Source of the DNA: Patescibacteria group bacterium
GTDB lineage: Bacteria; Patescibacteriota; Patescibacteriia; Patescibacteriales; JAHJJO01
Length of the DNA stretch: 13,736 bases
NCBI GenBank assembly: GCA_018822835.1
Contig: JAHJJO010000067.1
Coordinates: 1-13,736, forward strand
Direction of reading: 5' to 3'
Position numbers and translations under genes: made by a program. This document shows, one piece after another, positions 10,848 to 13,736 of the stretch; positions within the stretch are counted from its first letter, which is position 1, and each line of letters opens with the position of its first letter. The notes under the pieces are model-generated. The model saw only the letters and a program-made list of their open reading frames with translations. It made no database searches and was not told the origin of the DNA.

Positions 10848-13736
10848 TTATTGGTATAGATACTCAATTTCAATGCTTAATTGTTCAACTCCTTGAGCAT
10901 GGGTTATTTCTAAATAAATGCCTTGATCAGAAGAAATTTGGACAGCATTTTCTTCATTAGAAATATCAGTTATAATTTGATAATAACCTGGGTTGTATTG
11001 AAAAATCAATTCAGTGTCAATAATAGGATACTCAGTATTATCATGCAAAACAACTCGCAAAGCATTATTGCTGGCAGGATCAACAACAGTATTGTCAGAG
11101 CTGCTGATTTGAGTATCAGCAACGCTATATTGAAGTTTTAATTTTAAAAGAATAATATCTTCTTCTGGCTGCCATGAATTATCTTTGTTTCCTAATAAAT
11201 ACTGATTTTGCCTTGGCTTGTCAACAAATAAAAATATAGTATTTCTTCTAACTTTTTCTGAAAATTCGTACTTAACATCTTGGACATTTAAATTTACTGT
11301 GTCTCCAGCATCTCCGATTGACATTGTATTGCCTTGGCTGGAAATAACAGAATTGCTATCAAAAGTTAAACGCGCTGTTTCTTCATCCTGCTTTGGACTA
11401 ATAATAACTTCTCCTACAAAACGAGCTGCTGATCCTGACCCCTGTTGACTAATTTGCATACCAATATCATCGCTTTGAGCAAAAAGATTAAAACTTGTCC
11501 CGGTTGCATTTTGCGAATTAATTTTTATTACTCCCAAAGAATCAACAGTAAATACATCTGAGTCAATGTTTTGCAAATTTAAAATATTTCCCTTTCCTTC
11601 CTGTTTAATTGTTATTGCTGAGTCTTCGCTATTTTTTACATAATCCAAAACAGTAAAAACCCCTTGTTTATTAATGGTTTCATATTTATCAGCAAAAGAA
11701 GATATTGCTGTTCCAGTAGCAATGTTAAAATTATAACCAGCCCCAAGTAAAAAATTGTAAGAACTCTCAATTGTCAATTTGCAATTACCAATTGACAATT
11801 TACAATTTTTTACTTCATCGTCTTCCACTTCTTCATTCTTAATTTCTTCATCATTCGTAATTGATAATTGATAATTGATAATTGTTTGAATGTCGCTTTT
11901 ATTAGCTTTGATTGTAGAATATTTTATTTCTACTGTTCCAGCGCCAATTTTAGCCACGCCAACATCCACATTCTGAATATCCACATTATATATTTCAACA
12001 GAAGAAGACGCTTTCACAAGAATACCGTAGATTGGAATTATGAATAATGAATCATGAATTATGAATTCTTCTTCTAATTCCTCATTCCTAATTCCTGATT
12101 CCTCTGCCAGTATTTTCACCAAATTAATTTCAATATTTTCAATCCCTTCATCAATTTCTACAATCCCAGTTAAATCTTTGTTAATTGATAATTGATCATT
12201 GCTTGCACCGCTATCTTTTACCGGGGCAATTGATAATTGAGCAGTAACATTTTCCAACCTTGAATTTGACGCCATTTTTATTAATGGCAATTCTACGCTT
12301 GTTATTTTAACTAAAGAAGGCCCTGCTCCGACAATATCAACATATTCTTTCATAATAATATTTTCTTCATAAATTCCAGGCGCCACTTTTATTAAATATG
12401 GCAATTCCGGCGAAGCGTCCTGAATGGAATTAATGGCTGATGAAATAGTTGTAAAATTTCCTCCTTTTTTAGCAACTGTTAAAATTTGATCTACAGTTGT
12501 ATAATAAGTTCCTAATTGCAATACTGCATTAATTATTCCTTGTTCTTGTTCAAAATTTTCCAAAGCTTTTGCGACAATGCCGACACCAGGCAATATGGCT
12601 TTCATGGCATATCCTTTGTCAGAAGAAGTGGTTAATAAATCTCCAGTTTGAATTATTCCATTTTCATTGCTAACTTTAATTTTTACCACTCCGCTTAAAA
12701 CAACTGGCCTACTATTATCTTCACTGTGATTCAATAGGATGCCAGAATTTTCTGAAATAACTCCTAAAATATTTGTATCATTTGGCTTATATGAAATTTT
12801 CGCTTGCGTTGTTGTTGAATTTTTATTTAAATCATTATCATCAAATGAAACTACCACATATCCTGTTTCAACTTCTGAATCAACAATATTCATTTTTGTC
12901 GCGATATTTTGCCCATGTAAAAATAATTCACCGCCTAAATAAGTTTTTCCAGCAACGCCTAAATTCCCGCTCACGAATATGCTTTCTCCTTTTAATTCAA
13001 AGCCAGGTAAAACTTCTGTATCTTTTGAGCCGATTTTTAAATTTCCTGTTAAAATATTTACAGAGCTTGAAGCAGATCCTAAAATAATTTTAAAATTTTT
13101 ATCAGGTGCGGTTGTTAAAGAAATATCTCCATTTGAATCAAAAAAATCTAAAGAATTTTCAGGAGCGCTCAAAGCCTGCATTAAAGAATCAGTTAAAGCA
13201 TTTCCTTGAAAAATCCATGGACCTTCAATTCCACCCATTAAATCTTCTTGTGTCATCGGCTTATTTTCATTTTGTTCTTCAATAGTTTTGTTTTTTTCTA
13301 TTTCAGCATTTTGATTAATATCGCTTATTTTTTCAAAAATATCCATACCTAAAGTCTGCATTTTAAATTTTAAATCAGCTAATTTTATTTTTTTAATTAA
13401 GCTAATTCCCAAATCCCAATTTGGCTGTTCTTCTTTTCCTCCAACAACAATGCTTAAATAATAATTATCATCGTCAAAATTAAAATTAATAGGGTTTATT
13501 TGCCCTAATTTAACTTGAAAAATACCATTTTCTATTTTAACGCGATTGCTTCCTGTTAATATTTCCGACCATAAAATATTATCAACATTTTGAGTTCCCC
13601 AAATTTTAAATTTCATATGATAACTTCCATCTTCAACTACACTACCTTCTGAATCAGTTAGTTTTGCCTGATAATTAATTTCAACATCAGCATTAGCTGT
13701 TTTATAAAAAGTAAAGCAACAAAATAGTAATATTAA
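10848..13736 (-). CDS. Large secreted beta-helix surface protein, 5' end beyond the window
   Basis: The frame is open to the window edge (962 residues visible), so ATG 13616 is internal. Numbering from the edge, residues 1-16 (LILLFCCFTFYKTANA) are the end of a signal peptide with an A-x-A-type cleavage site. NYQAKLTDSEG follows, the start of an N-terminal domain common on CPR surface proteins. About 315-410 (GDLLTTSSDKGYAMKA, VGIVAKALE) resembles the peptidase G2/intramolecular chaperone region of tail-fibre-like proteins. About 423-600 (GGNFTTISSAI, KVAPGIYEENI, VDIVGAG) is a pectin-lyase-like beta-helix. The C-terminal third is beta-rich with no membrane anchor or sorting motif that I can see. 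Several segments between about 499 and 657 are translated DNA heptamer repeats. It is likely a cell-surface adhesin or fibre; the role is inferred. It ends with TAA at 10848. Confidence 0.88.
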   Translation of the reverse strand, partial: LILLFCCFTFYKTANADVEINYQAKLTDSEGSVVEDGSYHMKFKIWGTQNVDNILWSEILTGSNRVKIENGIFQVKLGQINPINFNFDDDNYYLSIVVGGKEEQPNWDLGISLIKKIKLADLKFKMQTLGMDIFEKISDINQNAEIEKNKTIEEQNENKPMTQEDLMGGIEGPWIFQGNALTDSLMQALSAPENSLDFFDSNGDISLTTAPDKNFKIILGSASSSVNILTGNLKIGSKDTEVLPGFELKGESIFVSGNLGVAGKTYLGGELFLHGQNIATKMNIVDSEVETGYVVVSFDDNDLNKNSTTTQAKISYKPNDTNILGVISENSGILLNHSEDNSRPVVLSGVVKIKVSNENGIIQTGDLLTTSSDKGYAMKAILPGVGIVAKALENFEQEQGIINAVLQLGTYYTTVDQILTVAKKGGNFTTISSAINSIQDASPELPYLIKVAPGIYEENIIMKEYVDIVGAGPSLVKITSVELPLIKMASNSRLENVTAQLSIAPVKDSGASNDQLSINKDLTGIVEIDEGIENIEINLVKILAEESGIRNEELEEEFIIHDSLFIIPIYGILVKASSSVEIYNVDIQNVDVGVAKIGAGTVEIKYSTIKANKSDIQTIINYQLSITNDEEIKNEEVEDDEVKNCKLSIGNCKLTIESSYNFLLGAGYNFNIATGTAISSFADKYETINKQGVFTVLDYVKNSEDSAITIKQEGKGNILNLQNIDSDVFTVDSLGVIKINSQNATGTSFNLFAQSDDIGMQISQQGSGSAARFVGEVIISPKQDEETARLTFDSNSVISSQGNTMSIGDAGDTVNLNVQDVKYEFSEKVRRNTIFLFVDKPRQNQYLLGNKDNSWQPEEDIILLKLKLQYSVADTQISSSDNTVVDPASNNALRVVLHDNTEYPIIDTELIFQYNPGYYQIITDISNEENAVQISSDQGIYLEITHAQGVEQLSIEIEYLYQ
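11768..11809. repeat. In-frame heptamer array (caattNN) in the surface-protein gene
   Basis: The word caatt recurs at 11768, 11775, 11782, 11789, 11796 and 11803, exactly 7 bp apart. Read on the minus strand it encodes NCKLSIG then NCKLTIE, a 7-residue repeat generated by three 7-bp units. Confidence 0.85.
11858..11885. repeat. In-frame heptamer array (taattga) in the surface-protein gene
   Basis: Four units of taattga begin at 11858, 11865, 11872 and 11879. They encode INYQLSI on the minus strand. It is the same type of word as the array in front of pilB, in the opposite orientation relative to transcription. Confidence 0.85.
12035..12104. repeat. Ten-unit heptamer array in the surface-protein gene
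   Basis: Ten consecutive 7-bp units: gaattat, gaataat, gaatcat, gaattat, gaattct, tcttcta, attcctc, attccta, attcctg and attcctc. They encode the segment SGIRNEELEEEFIIHDSL inside the beta-helix region. The length, 70 bp, is not a multiple of three, so neighbouring bases must have been adjusted to keep the frame. Confidence 0.8.
12182..12240. repeat. Two short in-frame heptamer clusters (taattga)
   Basis: taattga pairs occur at 12182-12195 and, as caattga plus taattga, at 12227-12240. They encode NDQLSIN and AQLSIAP. Both have the stop-free orientation. Confidence 0.65.

Noticed and set aside
10923..13209. Several 67-104-codon plus-strand frames within 10848-13616
   Set aside because: All are antisense shadows of the large surface-protein gene, without motifs or start signals.

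Overview
This strongly AT-rich window looks like part of a Patescibacteria (CPR, Parcubacteria-type) chromosome. I infer this from four things: a pilB next to a very large secreted beta-rich protein of the 'NYQ-L-D' N-terminal type; two membrane or secreted proteins that resemble CPR conserved hypotheticals (recalled, not searched); start codons almost all lacking a Shine-Dalgarno; and gene spacers packed with heptamer arrays, palindromes and hairpins. TGA and TAA both act as ordinary stops, so the TGA=Gly code of Gracilibacteria/SR1 does not apply. The lineage call is an inference; no rRNA or tRNA is present.

All well-supported genes lie on the minus strand, so transcription reads right to left. 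13736-10848 is a secreted, beta-helix surface protein whose start lies beyond the window. 10679-8961 is pilB (type IV pilus extension ATPase), followed after 41 nt by a PHP-domain phosphoesterase (8919-8062). Next come a candidate 46-aa membrane peptide (7835-7695), a 117-aa three-helix membrane protein (7641-7288), a DUF4143-type AAA ATPase (6896-5763), an AMP-forming acetyl-CoA synthetase (5674-3764), a candidate 38-aa small gene (3466-3350), a membrane-anchored 521-aa protein (3051-1486) and radA (1329-1, last residues cut off by the window edge).

The spacers are the remarkable part. 6904-7119 is a 216-bp MITE-like element with 21-bp perfect terminal inverted repeats including TA at both ends. 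7844-8064 is an array of seven ~18-bp units (four direct, three inverted) with a nested hairpin inside it; its outer 'accctgttaaat' stem also occurs inside the MITE. Heptamer arrays flank pilB, and heptamers of the same type sit inside the surface-protein gene, where they are in frame and in the stop-free orientation. Two other repeats sit in frame inside the 521-aa gene.

The best candidate for something undescribed is the 3285-3550 module. It holds a 38-codon reading frame with a good Shine-Dalgarno, which its neighbours lack, followed by a strong minus-strand terminator. A second intrinsic terminator points the other way on the plus strand although no plus-strand gene is visible. This could be a small protein gene with an antisense RNA.
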